From Sipunculus nudus (taxonomy: Eukaryota > Annelida > Sipuncula > Golfingiida > Sipunculidae), in assembly GCA_026874595.1 (NCBI GenBank), contig CM049313.1, positions 53,307,659 through 53,371,658 on the forward strand: a stretch of DNA of 64,000 nt, read 5' to 3'. This document shows positions 1-15,700 of this stretch, piece after piece. The stretch's first letter is position 1, and the number at the start of each line of letters is the position of its first letter. The notes under the pieces are model-generated. The model was not told the DNA's origin, made no database searches, and was given only the letters and a program-made list of their open reading frames with translations. The translations under genes were made by a program, and so were the position numbers.

Positions 1-105
1 TACAAAATGCTGTTGGGAAAACATGAGTCTTTTCAGGAGATTCAATGTGCCATGAACGATGATATTATTGATAGGTTCTGTCAAAAAAACGTTTTGGAAT
101 GCTGA
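1..105 (+). CDS. Possible 3'-terminal coding fragment, unrecognised
   Basis: A frame is open from the window edge to TGA at 103-105, with an AATAAA at 152-157 downstream. A possible acceptor (tcttttcag) ends at 36, after which the frame reads Glu-Ile-Gln-Cys-Ala-Met-Asn-Asp-Asp. This could be the last exon of a gene entering from the left, but 35 codons with no recognisable family is weak evidence and chance is a real alternative. It would run toward the minus-strand exon at 256-406. Confidence 0.2.
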   Translation, partial: YKMLLGKHESFQEIQCAMNDDIIDRFCQKNVLEC

Positions 106-255
106 AAGTCTGGTTATTCGCTTCCTGATATTTATATTTCGAAACAACTTAAATAAAATTCGTTATTAGATAAAATAGGCAGCGTTTTAACAAATGTCAT
201 CCTACTATAATTTGAAGACTTTTACCATTTGGTTATTCCGTTATTCCGCACTTAC

Positions 256-406
256 ACGTCTCCTCACTCGCAAACTCTCTCCGCAGATAGATGTCCGCCT
301 TGACGCTGTCCTCGCAGTATTTTCCTGTCGAAACCTCTGTCACTTTATCCAACTCTGGCCGGTTTAGGTTTAAATAATTCTCGAAACCACTCTTTGGGGC
401 TGCCAT
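256..406 (-). CDS. First coding exon of an unrecognised minus-strand gene
   Basis: On the minus strand an ATG at 406-404 in a good context (acaaaATGG) opens 50 codons plus one base. The exon ends at a strong donor, GTAAGT, whose first base is 255. The peptide begins Met-Ala-Ala-Pro-Lys-Ser-Gly-Phe-Glu-Asn-Tyr, is rich in charged residues (KVTEVSTGKYCEDSVKAD) and has no signal peptide, so a soluble intracellular protein is likely. Codon choice looks like real coding sequence. Without splicing the frame would stop nine codons later. I do not recognise the family. The remaining exons would lie to the left, outside the window. If real, this gene is head-to-head with, or nested in the 5' intron of, the mucin gene at 748 onwards. 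Confidence 0.42.
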
Positions 407-649
407 TTTGTGGACACACTAAATTCCGGATGTCACAAGTTAAGTTATGGATAAACCGTTAGTCGCATAAAAAGAACAGGTACAGGTTATACACTGATCC
501 CCTTTTATTCTTTTAAGGATGGTCGTCTTCGTTGACAGGGACCGGTTAAGGGGCATATCACGAAATGTTAGCTCTTAAATATAACTAATCGATAACAAAC
601 CATGACAACAAAATAGGACCAACCCTTGACACCCTAATCAAAACATCTT
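407..649. other. Spacer between minus-strand exon and the mucin repeat array
   Basis: No credible start codon with a signal peptide is present. The ATGs at 429, 447 and 602 open only very short frames, and the one near 522 reads 19 codons without a hydrophobic stretch. The mucin reading frame has a TGA at 627-629 and is open from 630. Repeat homology begins near 650. Confidence 0.4.
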
Positions 650-747
650 TCAATCAACCACAACGACCATTGTTGCAATAACCACGACCAACGAAACAAC
701 CACGATTGGTACCACTTCCATTCAACCAATCTCCACTATCATTACAG

Positions 748-3700
748 CGTCAACCACCACCAAGGAAACTACCACGAATGTTACCACCAGAATTCAAACA
801 ATCATCACGATAAGTACAGCAACAACCACGACCAACGAAACAACCACGAATGCTACCACTTCCATTCAACCAATCACCACGGTCAGTACATCCAAAACCA
901 CCACAAAAGAAACTACCACTAATGTTCCAACAACCTTTCGACCAATAACTACGATCAGTACAGCCACTACTATGAACAACGAAACTAGCACCAATGGTAC
1001 CACTTGGAGTCAACCAATCACCACGATCAGTACAGCCACAACCACCAACAACGAAACTACCACGAATGGTTCCACTTCTATTCAATCAAACACAACGTTC
1101 AGTACAGTCACAACCACGACAAACGAAACTACCACAAATGGTATCACTTCCATTCGACCAATCACCACGATCAGTACATCCACAACCACCAACAGCGAAA
1201 ATTCCACGAATGGTACAACTTCTATTCAACCAAACACAACGGTCAATCATGTCACAACCACGACCAACGAAACTCCCACGAATGTTACAACCACAAATGG
1301 TCCAATCATCACGATAAGTACAGCCACAACCACCATCAACGAAACTACCATAAATGGTACCACTTCCATCAAACCAATCACCACGATCAGCACATCCACA
1401 CCCACCACCAACGAAACTACCACGAATGGTACCACTTCTATTCAAAAAATCACCACGATCAGTACAGTAACAACTACGACCAACGAAACTACCAGAAATG
1501 GTACCACTTCCATTCAACCAATCACCGCGATCACACCACCCACAACCACGAACAACGAAACTCCTGCGAAAGTTACAACCACCATTCGTCCAATCACCAC
1601 GATCAGTAAAGCCACAACCACGAACAACGAAACTTCCACGAATGGTACCACTTCTATTCAACCAAACACAACGGTCAGTACAGTCACAACCACGACCAAC
1701 AAAACTTCCACGAATTTTTCAACCACAATTCGTCCAATCACCACGATCAGTACAGCCACAACCACAAACAACGAAACTTCAAAGAATGGTACCACTTCCA
1801 TTCAACCAAAAACAACGGTCAATACAGTCTCGACCACGACCAACGAAACTACCACGAATGTTACAACCACGATTGGTTCAATCACCACGATCAGTACAGC
1901 TACAAATACGAACAATGAAACTACCTCGAATGGTACCACTTCTACTCAACCAAACATCACGAGCAGTACTGTCACAACCACGACCAACGAAACTACCACG
2001 AATGTTACAACCACTATTCGTCCAATCACCACGATCAGTACAGCTACAACCACCAACAACGAAACTTCCACGAATGGTTCCACTTACATTCAACCAAACA
2101 CCACGATCAGTACAGCCGCAACCACGACCAACGAAACTACCACGAATGGTACCACTTCTATTATTCCAAACACCACGATCAGTACTGCCACAACCACGAC
2201 CAACGAAACTACCACAAATGTTACAACCACTATTCGACCAAACACCAAAATCAGTATAGCTACAACCACGACCAACGAAACAACTACGAATGGTACCACT
2301 TCCTTTCAACCAGACACCACGGTCAGTACAGCAGCAACCACGACCAACGAAACTTCCACGAATGGTACCACTTCCATTCAACCAATTACCACTATCAGTA
2401 CAGTCTTAACCACGACCAACGAAACTCCTACGAATAGTTCCACTTCTTATCAACCAATCACCACTATCAATCCAGCCACAACCACCACGAACGAATATCC
2501 CGCGAATGTTACAATCACCACGATCAGTACAGCCACAACAACCAACAACGAAACTACAACGAATGGTACGACTTCTATTCAACCAATCACCACGATCAAT
2601 ACAGCCACAACCACCAACAACGAAACTTCCACGAATGGTACCACTTCCATTCAACCAAAAACAACGGTCAATACAGTCTCGACCACGACCAACGAAACTA
2701 CCACGAATGTAACAACCACAATTGGTCCAATCACCACGATCAGTACAGACACAACAACGAACAGCGAAACTACCTCGAATGGTTCCACTTATATTCAACC
2801 AAACACCACGATCAGTACAGCCGCAACCACGACCAACGAAACAACCACGAATGGTACCACTTCTTTTCAACCAATCACCACGATCAGCACATCCACACCC
2901 ACCACCAACGAAACTACCACGAATGTTTCAACCACAAATGGTCCAATCATCACGATCAGTACAGCCACAACCACGAATAACGAAACTACCTTGAATGGTA
3001 CCACTTCTATTCAACCAAACATCACGATCAGTACTGTCACAACCACGAACAACGAAACTACCTCGAATGTTACAACCACTATTCGACCAATGACCACGAT
3101 AAGTACAGCCACAACCACGATGAACGAAATTACAACTGATGGTACCACTTCCATTCAACCAATAACCACGATCAGCACATCCACACCCACCACCATCGAA
3201 ACTACCACGAATGTTACAACGACTATCCGTCCAATCACCGCGATCAGTACGGCCACAACCACGACCAACGAAACTACCACGAATGGTACCACTTCCATTA
3301 AACCAATCACCACGATCAGTCCAGACACAACCACGACCAACGAAACTACCATGAATGGTACCACTTCTATTATTCAAAACACCACGATCAGTACTGCCAC
3401 AACCACGACCAACGAATCTACCACTAATGTTACAACCACCGTTCGACCAAACACCACAATCAGTACAGCTACAACCACGACTAACGAAACAACTAGGAAA
3501 GATACCACTTTCTTTCAACCAATTACCACGATCAGCACAATTATACCCACCACAAACGAAACTACCACGAATGTTACAACCACTATTCGACCAATCACCA
3601 CGACCAGTACAGTCTTAACAACGACAAACGAAACGACCACGAATGATACCACTTCCATTCGACCAATCGCCACGATCAGTGCAGCCGCAACCACGAACAA

Positions 3701-6700
3701 CGAAACTTCCATGAATGGTACCACTTCCATTCAACCAATTACAACTATCAGTACAGTATTAACCACCACAAACGAAACTACCCCGAATGATACCACTTCT
3801 GTTCAACCAAACACAACGTTCAGAACAGTCACAACCACGACCAACGAACCTACCACGAATGTTACAACCACAATTCGTCCAATCACCACGACCAGTACAG
3901 CCACAACCACCAAGAACAAAACTACCACGAATGGTTCCACTTCTATTCAGCCAAACACAACGTTCAGTACAGTCACATTCACGAGCAACGAATCTTCCAC
4001 GAATGGCTCCACTTCCATTCAATCAAACATCACAAGCAGTACTGTCACAACCACGACCAACGAAACTACCACGAATGTTACAACCACTATTCGTCCAATC
4101 ACCACGATCAGTACAGCCACAACCACCAACAACGAAACTTCCACGAATGGTTCCACTTACATTCAACCAAACACCACGATCAGTACAGCCGCAACCACGA
4201 CCAACGAAACTACCACGAATGGTACCACTTCTATTATTCCAAACACCACGATCAGTACTGCCACAACCACGACCAACGAAACTACCACGAATGTTACAAC
4301 CACCATTCGACCAAACACCAAAATCAGTATAGCTACAACCACGACCAAAGAAACAACTACGAATGGTACCACTTCCTTTCATCCAGTCACCACGATCAGT
4401 AGAGCCGCAACCACGACCAACGAAAATTCCACGAATGGTACCACTTCCATTCAACCAATTACCACTATCAGTACAGTCTTAACCACGACCAACGAAACTG
4501 CTACGAATGCTTCCACTTCTTTTCAACCAATCACCACTATCAATCCAGCCACAACCACCACGAACGAATTTCCCGCGAATGTTACAATCACCACGATCAG
4601 TACAGCCACAACCACCAACAACGAAACTACAACGAATGGTACCATTTCTATTCAACCAATCACCACGATCAGTACAGACACAACCACCAACAGCGAAACT
4701 TCCACGAATGGTACCACTTCCATTCAACCAAAAACAACGGTCAATACAGTCTCGACCACGACCAACGGAACTACCACAAATGTTACAACCACAATTGGTC
4801 CAATCACCACGATAAGTACAGCTACAACCACGAACAACGAAACTACCTGGAATGGTACCACTTCTATTCAACCAAACATCACGATCAGTATTGTCACAAC
4901 CACGACCAACGAAACTACCACGAATGTTACAACCTCTATTCGTCCAATCACCACGATCAGTACAGTCACAACCACCAACAAAGAAACTTCCACGAATGGT
5001 TCCACTTATATTCAACCAAACACCACGATCAGTACAGCCGCAACCACTACCAACGAAACAACCACGAATGGTACCACTTATTTTCAACCAATCACCACGA
5101 TCAGCACATCCACACCCACCACCAACGAAACTACCACGAATGTTACAACCACAAATGGTCCTATCATCACGATTAGTACTGCCACAACCACGAACAACGA
5201 AACTACCTCGAATGGTACCACTTCTATTCAACCAAACATCACGATCAGCACATCCACACCCACCACCAACGAAACTACCCCGAATGTTACGACGACTATT
5301 CGTCCAATCACCGCGATCAGTACGGCCACAACCACGACCAACGAAACTACCACGAATGGTACCACTTCCATTCAACCAATCCCCACGATCAGCCCAGACA
5401 CAACCACAACCAACGAAACTACCATGAATGGTACCACTTCTATTATTCAAAACACCACGATCAGTACTGCCACAACTACGACCAACGAATCTACCACTAA
5501 TGTTACAACCACCGTTCGACCAAACACCACAATCAGTACAGCTACAACCACGACCAACGAAACAACTAGGAATGATACCAATTTCTTTCAACCAATTACC
5601 ACGATCAGCATAATCATACCCACCACAAACGAAACTACCACGAATGTTACAACTACTATTCGACCAATCACCACGATCAGTACAGTCTTAACCACGACAA
5701 ACGAAACGACCACGAATGATACCACTTCCATTCGACCAATCGCCACGATCAGTGCAGCCGCAACCACGAACAACGAAACTTCCATGAATGGTACCACTTC
5801 CATTCAACCAATTACAACTATCAGTACGGTATTAACCACCACAAACGAAATTACCCCGAATGATACCACTTCTGTTGAACCAAACACTACGTTCAGAACA
5901 GTCACAACCACGACCAACGAACCTATCACGAATGTTACAACCACAATTCGTCCAATCACCACGACCAGTACAGCCACAACCACCTGCAACGAAACTACCA
6001 CGAATGGTTCCACTTCTATTCAGCCAAACACAACGTTCAGTACAGTCACAATCACGACCAACGAAACCTCCACGAATGGCTCCACTTCCATTCAACCAAA
6101 CATCACGAGCAGTACTGTCACAACCACGACCAACGAAACTACTACGAATGTTACAACCACTATTCGTCCAATCACCACGATCAGTACAGCCACAACCACC
6201 AACAACGAAACTTCCACGAATGGTTCCACTTACATTCATCCAAACACCACGATCAGTACAGCCGCAACCCCGACCAACGAAACGACCACGAATGGTACCA
6301 CTTCTATTATTCCAAACACCACGATCAGTACTGCCACAACCACGACCAACGAAACTACCACGAATGGTACCACTTTTATTATTCCAAACACCACGATCAG
6401 TACTGCCACAACCACGACCAACGAAACTACCACGAATGTTACAACCACCATTCGACCAAACACCAAAATCAGTATAGCTACAACCACGACCAACGGAACA
6501 ACTACGAATGGTACCACTTCCTTTCAACCAGTCACCACGATCAGTACAGCCGCAACCACGACCAACGAAAATTCCACGAATGGTACCACTTCCATTCAAC
6601 CAATTACCACTATCAGTACAGTCTTAACCACGACCAACGAAACTGCTACATATGCTTCCACTCCTTTTCAACCAATCACCACTATCAATCCAGCCAAAAC

Positions 6701-9700
6701 CACCACGACCGAATTTCCCGCGAATGTTACAATCACCACGATCAGTACAGCCACAACCACCAACAACGAAACTACAACGAATGGTACCACTTCTATTCAA
6801 CCAATCACCACGATCAGTACAGCCACAACCACCAACAATGAAACTTTCACGAATGGTACCACTTCCATTCAACCAAAAACAACGGTCAATACAGTCTCGA
6901 CCACGACCAACGGAACTACCACGAATGTTACAACCACAATTGGTCCAATCACCACGATCAGTACAGACACAACCACGAACAACGAAACTACCTGGAATGG
7001 TACCATTTCTATTCAACCAAACATCACGATCAGTACTGTCACAACCACGACCAACGAAATTACCACGAATGTTACAATCTCTATTCGTCCAATCACCACG
7101 ATCAGTACAGTCACAACCACCAACAAAGAAACTTCCACGAATGGTTCCACTTATATTCAACCAAACACCATGATCAGTACAGCCGCAACCATGACCAACG
7201 AAACAACCACGAATGGTACCACTTCTTTTCAACCAATCACCACGATCAGCTCATCCACACCCACCACCAACGAAACTACCACGAATGTTACAACCACAAA
7301 TGGTCCTATCATCACCATCAGTACTGCCACAACCACGAACAACGAAACTACCTCGAATGGTACCACTTCTATTCAACCAAACATCACGATCAGTACTGTC
7401 ACAACCACGAACAACGAAACTACCCCGAATGTTACAACCACTATTCGACCAATGACCACGATAAGTACAGCCACAACCACGACGAACGAAATTACAACGG
7501 ATGGTACCACTTCCATTCAACCAATAACCACGATCAGCACATCCACACCCACCACCAACGAAACTACCACGAATGTTACAACGACTATTCGTCCAATCAC
7601 CGCGATCAGTACGGCCACAACCACGACCAACGAAACTACCACGAATGGTACCACTTCCATTCAACCAATCACCACGATCAGTCCAGACACAACCACGACC
7701 AACGAAACTACCATGAATGGTACCACTTCTATTATTCAAAACACCACGATCAGTACTGCCACAACCACGACCAACGAATCTTCCACTAATGTTACAACCA
7801 CCGTTCGACCAAACACCACAATCAGTACAGCTACAACCACGACCAACGAAACAACTAGGAATGATACCAATTTCTTTCAACCAATTACCACGATCAGCAT
7901 AATCATATCCACCACAAACGAAACTACCACGAATGTTACAACTACTATTCGACCAATCACCACGATCAGTACAGTCTTAACCACGACAAACGAAACGACC
8001 ACGAATGATACCACTTCCATTCGACCAATCGCCACGATCAGTGCAGCCGCAACCACGAACAACGAAACTTCCATGAATGGTACCACTTCCATTCAACCAA
8101 TTACAACTATCAGTACGGTATTAACCACCACAAACGAAATTACCCCGAATGATACCACTTCTGTTCAACCAAACACTACGTTCAGAACAGTCACAACCAC
8201 GACCAACGAACCTATCACGAATGTTACAACCACAATTCGTCCAATCACCACGACCAGTACAGCCACAACCACCTGCAACGAAACTACCACGAATGGTTCC
8301 ACTTCTATTCAGCCAAACACAACGTTCAGTACAGTCACAATCACGACCAACGAAACCTCCACGAATGGCTCCACTTCCATTCAACCAAACATTACGAGCA
8401 GTACTGTCACAACCACGACCAACGAAACTACTACGAATGTTACAACCACTATTCGTCCAATCACCACGATCAGTACAGCCATAACCACCAACAACGAAAC
8501 TTCCACGAATGGTTCCACTTACATTCAACCAAACACCACGATCAGTACAGCCGCAACCCCGACCAACGAAACGACCACGAATGGTACCACTTCTATTATT
8601 CCAAACAAGACGATCAGTACTGCCACAACCACGACCAACGAAACTACCACGAATGGTACCACTTCTATTATTCCAAACACCACGATCAGTACTGCCACAA
8701 CCACGACCAACGAAACTACCACGAATGTTACAACCACCATTCGACCAAACACCAAAATCAGTATAGCTACAACCACGACCAACGGAACAACTACGAATTG
8801 TACCACTTCCTTTCAACCAGTCACCACGATCAGTACAGCCGCAACCACGACCAACGAAAATTCCACGAATGGTACCACTTCCATTCAACCAATTACCACT
8901 ATCAGTACAGTCTTAACCACGACCAACGAAACTGCTACATATGCTTCCACTCCTTTTCAACCAATCACCACTATCAATCCAGCCACAACCACCACGACCG
9001 AATTTCCCACGAATGTTACAATCACCACGATCAGTACAGCCACAACCACCAACAACGAAACTACAATGAATGGTACCACTTCTATTCAAACAATCACCAC
9101 GATCAGTACAGCCACAACCACCAACAATGAAACTTTCACGAATGGTACCACTTCCATTCAACCAAAAACAACGGTCAATACAGTCTCGACCACGACCAAC
9201 GGAACTACCACGAATGTTACAACCACAATTGGTCCAATCACCACGATCAGTACAGACACAACCACGAACAACGAAACTACATGGAATGGTACCATTTCTA
9301 TTCAACCAAACATCACGATCAGTACTGTCACAACCTCGACCAACGAAACTACCACGAATGTTACAATCTCTATTCTTCCAATCACCACGATCAGTACAGT
9401 CACAACCACCAACAAAGAAACTTCCACGAATGGTTCCACTTATATTCAACCAAACACCATGATCAGTACAGCCGCAACCATGACCAACGAAACAACCACG
9501 AATGGTACCACTTCTTTTCAACCAATCACCACGATCAGCTCATCCACACCCACCACCAACGAAACTACCACGAATGTTACAACCACAAATGGTCCTATCA
9601 TCACCATCAGTACTGCCACAACCACGACCAACGAAACTACCTCGAATGGTACCACTTCTATTCAACCAAACATCACGATCAGTACTGTCACAACCACGAA

Positions 9701-12700
9701 CAACGAAACTACCCCGAATGTTACAACCACTATTCGACCAATGACCACGATAAGTACAGCCACAACTACGACGAACGAAATTACAACGGATGGTACCACT
9801 TCCATTCAACCAATAACCACGATCAGAACATCCACACCCACCACCAACGAAACTACCACGAATGTTACAACGACTATTCGTCCAATCACCGCGATCAGTA
9901 CGGCCACAACCACGACCAACGAAACTACCACGAATGGTACCACTTCCATTCAACCAATCACCACGATCAGTCCAGACACAACCACGACCAACGAAACTAC
10001 CATGAATGGTACCACTTCTATTATTCAAAACACCACGATCAGTACTGCCACAACCACGACCAACGAATCTTCCACTAATGTTACAACCACCGTTCGACCA
10101 AACACCACAATCAGTACAGCTACAACCACGACCAACGAAACAACTAGGAATGATACCACTTTCTTTCAACCAATTACCACGATCAGCACAATCATACCAA
10201 CCACAAACGAAACTACCACGAATGTTACAACCACTATTCGACCAGTCACCACGATCAGTACAGTCTTAACCACGACAAACGAAACGACCACGAATGATAC
10301 CACTTCCATTCGACCAATCGCCACGATCAGTGCAGCCGCAACCACGAACAACGAAACTTCCATGAATGGTACCACTTCCATTCAACCAATTACAACTATC
10401 AGTACAGTATTAACCACCACAAACGAAACTACCCCGAATGATACCACTTCTGTTCAACCAAACACAACGTTCAGAACAGTCACAACCACGACCAACGAAC
10501 CTACCACGAATGTTACAACCACAATTCGTCCAATCACCACGACCAGTACAGTCACAACCACCAACAACGAAACTACCACGAATGGTTCTACTTCTATTCA
10601 GCCAAACACAACGTTCAGTACAGTCACAATCACGACAAACGAAACTACCACGAATGTTACAACGACTATTCGTCCAATCACCACGATCAGTACGGCCACA
10701 ACCACGACCAACGAAACTGCCACGAATGGTACCACTTACATTCAACCAATCACCACGATCAGTCCAGACACAACCACGACCAACGAAACTACCACGAATG
10801 GTACCACTTCTATTATTCAAAACACCACGATCAGTACTGCCACAACCACGACCAAAGAATCTACCACTTATGTTACAACCACCGTTCGACCAAACACCAC
10901 AATCAGTACAGCTACAACCACGACCAACGAAACAGCTAGCAATGATACCACTTTCTTTCAACCAATTACCACGATCAGCACAATCATACCCATCACAAAC
11001 GAAACTACCACGAATGTTACAACCAATATTCGACCAATCACAACGATCAGTGCAGCCGCAACCACGACCAACGAAACTACCACGAATGGTACCACTTCCA
11101 TTCGACCAATCACTACGATCATTGCAGCCATAACAACGATTAAGGAAACTTCCACGAATGTTACAACCACCATTCGACCAATCACCAAGATCAGTATTGC
11201 CACAACCACGACCAACGAAACAACCACAAATGTTACAACCACCATTGGACCAATCACCACGATCAGTACAGCCACTACCACCAACAACGAAACTACAACG
11301 AATCGTACCTCTTCTATTCAACCAATCACTACGATCATTGCAGCCACAACCACGAGCAACGAAACTACCACGAAGGTTACAACCGCCATTCGACCAATCA
11401 CTACGATCAGTACAGCTACAACCACGACCAACGAAACTACCACGAATGGTACCACTTCCATTCAACCAATCACCACGATCAGTCCAGACACAACCACGAC
11501 CAACGAAACTACCATGAATGGTACCACTTCTATTATTCAAAACACCACGATCAGTACTGCCACAACCACGACCAACGAATCTTCCACTAATGTTACAACC
11601 AACGTTCGACCAAACACCACAATCAGTACAGCTACAACCACGACCAACGAAACAACTAGGAATGATACCACTTTCTTTCAACCAATTACCACGATCAGCA
11701 CAATCATACCAACCACAAACGAAACTACCACGAATGTTACAACCACTATTCGACCAGTCACCACGATCAGTACAGTCTTAACCACGACAAACGAAACGAC
11801 CACGAATGATACCACTTCCATTCGACCAATCGCCACGATCAGTGCAGCCGCAACCACGAACAACGAAACTTCCATGAATGGTACCACTTCCATTCAACCA
11901 ATTACAACTATCAGTACAGTATTAACCACCACAAACGAAACTACCCCGAATGATACCACTTCTGTTCAACCAAACACAACGTTCAGAACAGTCACAACCA
12001 CGACCAACGAACCTACCACGAATGTTACAACCACAATTCGTCCAATCACCACGACCAGTACAGTCACAACCACCAACAACGAAACTACCACGAATGGTTC
12101 TACTTCTATTCAGCCAAACACAACGTTCAGTACAGTCACAATCACGACAAACGAAACTACCATGAATGTTACAACGACTATTCGTCCAATCACCACGATC
12201 AGTACGGCCACAACCACGACCAACGAAACTGCCACGAATGGTACCACTTACATTCAAACAATCACCACGATCAGTCCAGACACAACCACGACCAACGAAA
12301 CTACCACGAATGGTACCACTTCTATTATTCAAAACACCACGATCAGTACTGCCACAACCACGACCAAAGAATCTACCACTTATGTTACAACCACCGTTCG
12401 ACCAAACACCACAATCAGTACAGCTACAACCACGACCAACGAAACAGCTAGCAAAGATACCACTTTCTTTCAACCAATTACCACGATCAGCACAATCATA
12501 CCCATCACAAACGAAACTACCACGAATGTTACAACCAATATTCGACCAATCACAACGATCAGTGCAGCCGCAACCACGACCAACGAAACTACCACGAATG
12601 GTACCACTTCCATTCGACCAATCACTACGATCATTGCAGCCATAACAACGATTAACGAAACTTCCACGAATGTTACAACCACCATTCGACCAATCACCAA

Positions 12701-15700
12701 GATCAGTACTGCCACAACCACGACCAACGAAACTACCTCGAATGGTACCACTTCTATTCAACCAAACATCACGATCAGTACTGTCACAACCACGAACAAC
12801 GAAACTACCCCGAATGTTACAACCACTATTCGACCAATGACCACGATAAGTACAGCCACAACCACGACGAACGAAATTACAACGGATGGTACCACTTCCA
12901 TTCAACCAATAACCACGATCAGAACATCCACACCCACCACCAACGAAACTACCACGAATGTTACAACGACTATTCGTCCAATCACCGCGATCAGTACGGC
13001 CACAACCACGACCAACGAAACTACCACGAATGGTACCACTTCCATTCAACCAATCACCACGATCAGTCCAGACACAACCACGACCAACGAAACTACCATG
13101 AATGGTACCACTTCTATTATTCAAAACACCACGATCAGTACTGCCACAACCACGACCAACGAATCTTCCACTAATGTTACAACCACCGTTCGACCAAACA
13201 CCACAATCAGTACAGCTACAACCACGACCAACGAAACAACTAGGAATGATACCACTTTCTTTCAACCAATTACCACGATCAGCACAATCATACCAACCAC
13301 AAACGAAACTACCACGAATGTTACAACCACTATTCGACCAGTCACCACGATCAGTACAGTCTTAACCACGACAAACGAAACGACCACGAATGATACCACT
13401 TCCATTCGACCAATCGCCACGATCAGTGCAGCCGCAACCACGAACAACGAAACTTCCATGAATGGTACCACTTCCATTCAACCAATTACAACTATCAGTA
13501 CAGTATTAACCACCACAAACGAAACTACCCCGAATGATACCACTTCTGTTCAACCAAACACAACGTTCAGAACAGTCACAACCACGACCAACGAACCTAC
13601 CACGAATGTTACAACCACAATTCGTCCAATCACCACGACCAGTACAGTCACAACCACCAACAACGAAACTACCACGAATGGTTCTACTTCTATTCAGCCA
13701 AACACAACGTTCAGTACAGTCACAATCACGACAAACGAAACTACCACGAATGTTACAACGACTATTCGTCCAATCACCACGATCAGTACGGCCACAACCA
13801 CGACCAACGAAACTGCCACGAATGGTACCACTGACATTCAACCAATCACCACGATCAGTCCAGACACAACCACGACCAACGAAACTACCACGAATGGTAC
13901 CACTTCTATTATTCAAAACACCACGATCAGTACTGCCACAACCACGACCAAAGAATCTACCACTTATGTTACAACCACCGTTCGACCAAACACCACAATC
14001 AGTACAGCTACAACCACGACCAACGAAACAGCTAGCAATGATACCACTTTCTTTCAACCAATTACCACGATCAGCACAATCATACCCATCACAAACGAAA
14101 CTACCACGAATGTTACAACCAATATTCGACCAATCACAACGATCAGTGCAGCCGCAACCACGACCAACGAAACTACCACGAATGGTACCACTTCCATTCG
14201 ACCAATCACTACGATCATTGCAGCCATAACAACGATTAAGGAAACTTCCACGAATGTTACAACCACCATTCGACCAATCACCAAGATCAGTACTGCCACA
14301 ACCACGACCAACGAAACAACCACAAATGTTACAACCACCATTGGACCAATCACCACGATCAGTACAGCCACTACCACCAACAACGAAACTACAACGAATC
14401 GTACCTCTTCTATTCAACCAATCACTACGATCATTGCAGCCACAACCACGAGCAACGAAACTACCACGAAGGTTACAACCGCCATTCGACCAATCACTAC
14501 GATCAGTACAGCTACAACCACGACCAACGAAACTACCACGAATGGTACCACTTCCATTCAACCAATCACCACGATCAGTCCAGACACAACCACGACCAAC
14601 GAAACTACCATGAATGGTACCACTTCTATTATTCAAAACACCACGATCAGTACTGCCACAACCACGACCAACGAATCTTCCACTAATGTTACGACCACCG
14701 TTCGACCAAACACCACAATCAGTACAGCTACAACCACGACCAACGAAACAACTAGGAATGATACCACTTTCTTTCAACCAATTACCACGATCAGCACAAT
14801 CATACCAACCACAAACGAAACTACCACGAATGTTACAACCACTATTCGACCAGTCACCACGATCAGTACAGTCTTAACCACGACAAACGAAACGACCACG
14901 AATGATACCACTTCCATTCGACCAATCGCCACGATCAGTGCAGCCGCAACCACGAACAACGAAACTTCCATGAATGGTACCACTTCCATTCAACCAATTA
15001 CAACTATCAGTACAGTATTAACCACCACAAACGAAACTACCCCGAATGATACCACTTCTGTTCAACCAAACACAACGTTCAGAACAGTCACAACCACGAC
15101 CAACGAACCTACCACGAATGTTACAACCACAATTCGTCCAATCACCACGACCAGTACAGTCACAACCACCAACAACGAAACTACCACGAATGGTTCTACT
15201 TCTATTCAGCCAAACACAACGTTCAGTACAGTCACAATCACGACAAACGAAACTACCACGAATGTTACAACGACTATTCGTCCAATCACCACGATCAATA
15301 CGGCCACAACCACGACCAACGAAACTGCCACGAATGGTACCACTTACATTCAAACAATCACCACGATCAGTCCAGACACAACCACGACCAACGAAACTAC
15401 CACGAATGGTACCACTTCTATTATTCAAAACACCACGATCAGTACTGCCACAACCACGACCAAAGAATCTACCACTTATGTTACAACCACCGTTCGACCA
15501 AACACCACAATCAGTACAGCTACAACCACGACCAACGAAACAGCTAGCAATGATACCACTTTCTTTCAACCAATTACCACGATCAGCACAATCATACCCA
15601 TCACAAACGAAACTACCACGAATGTTACAACCAATATTCGACCAATCACAACGATCAGTGCAGCCGCAACCACGACCAACGAAACTACCACGAATGGTAC

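Noticed and set aside
972..974. ATG at 972 as the mucin start codon
   Set aside because: It lies within a repeat unit at a position that is Thr in other units. The frame continues upstream with repeat homology to about 650, and no signal peptide follows.
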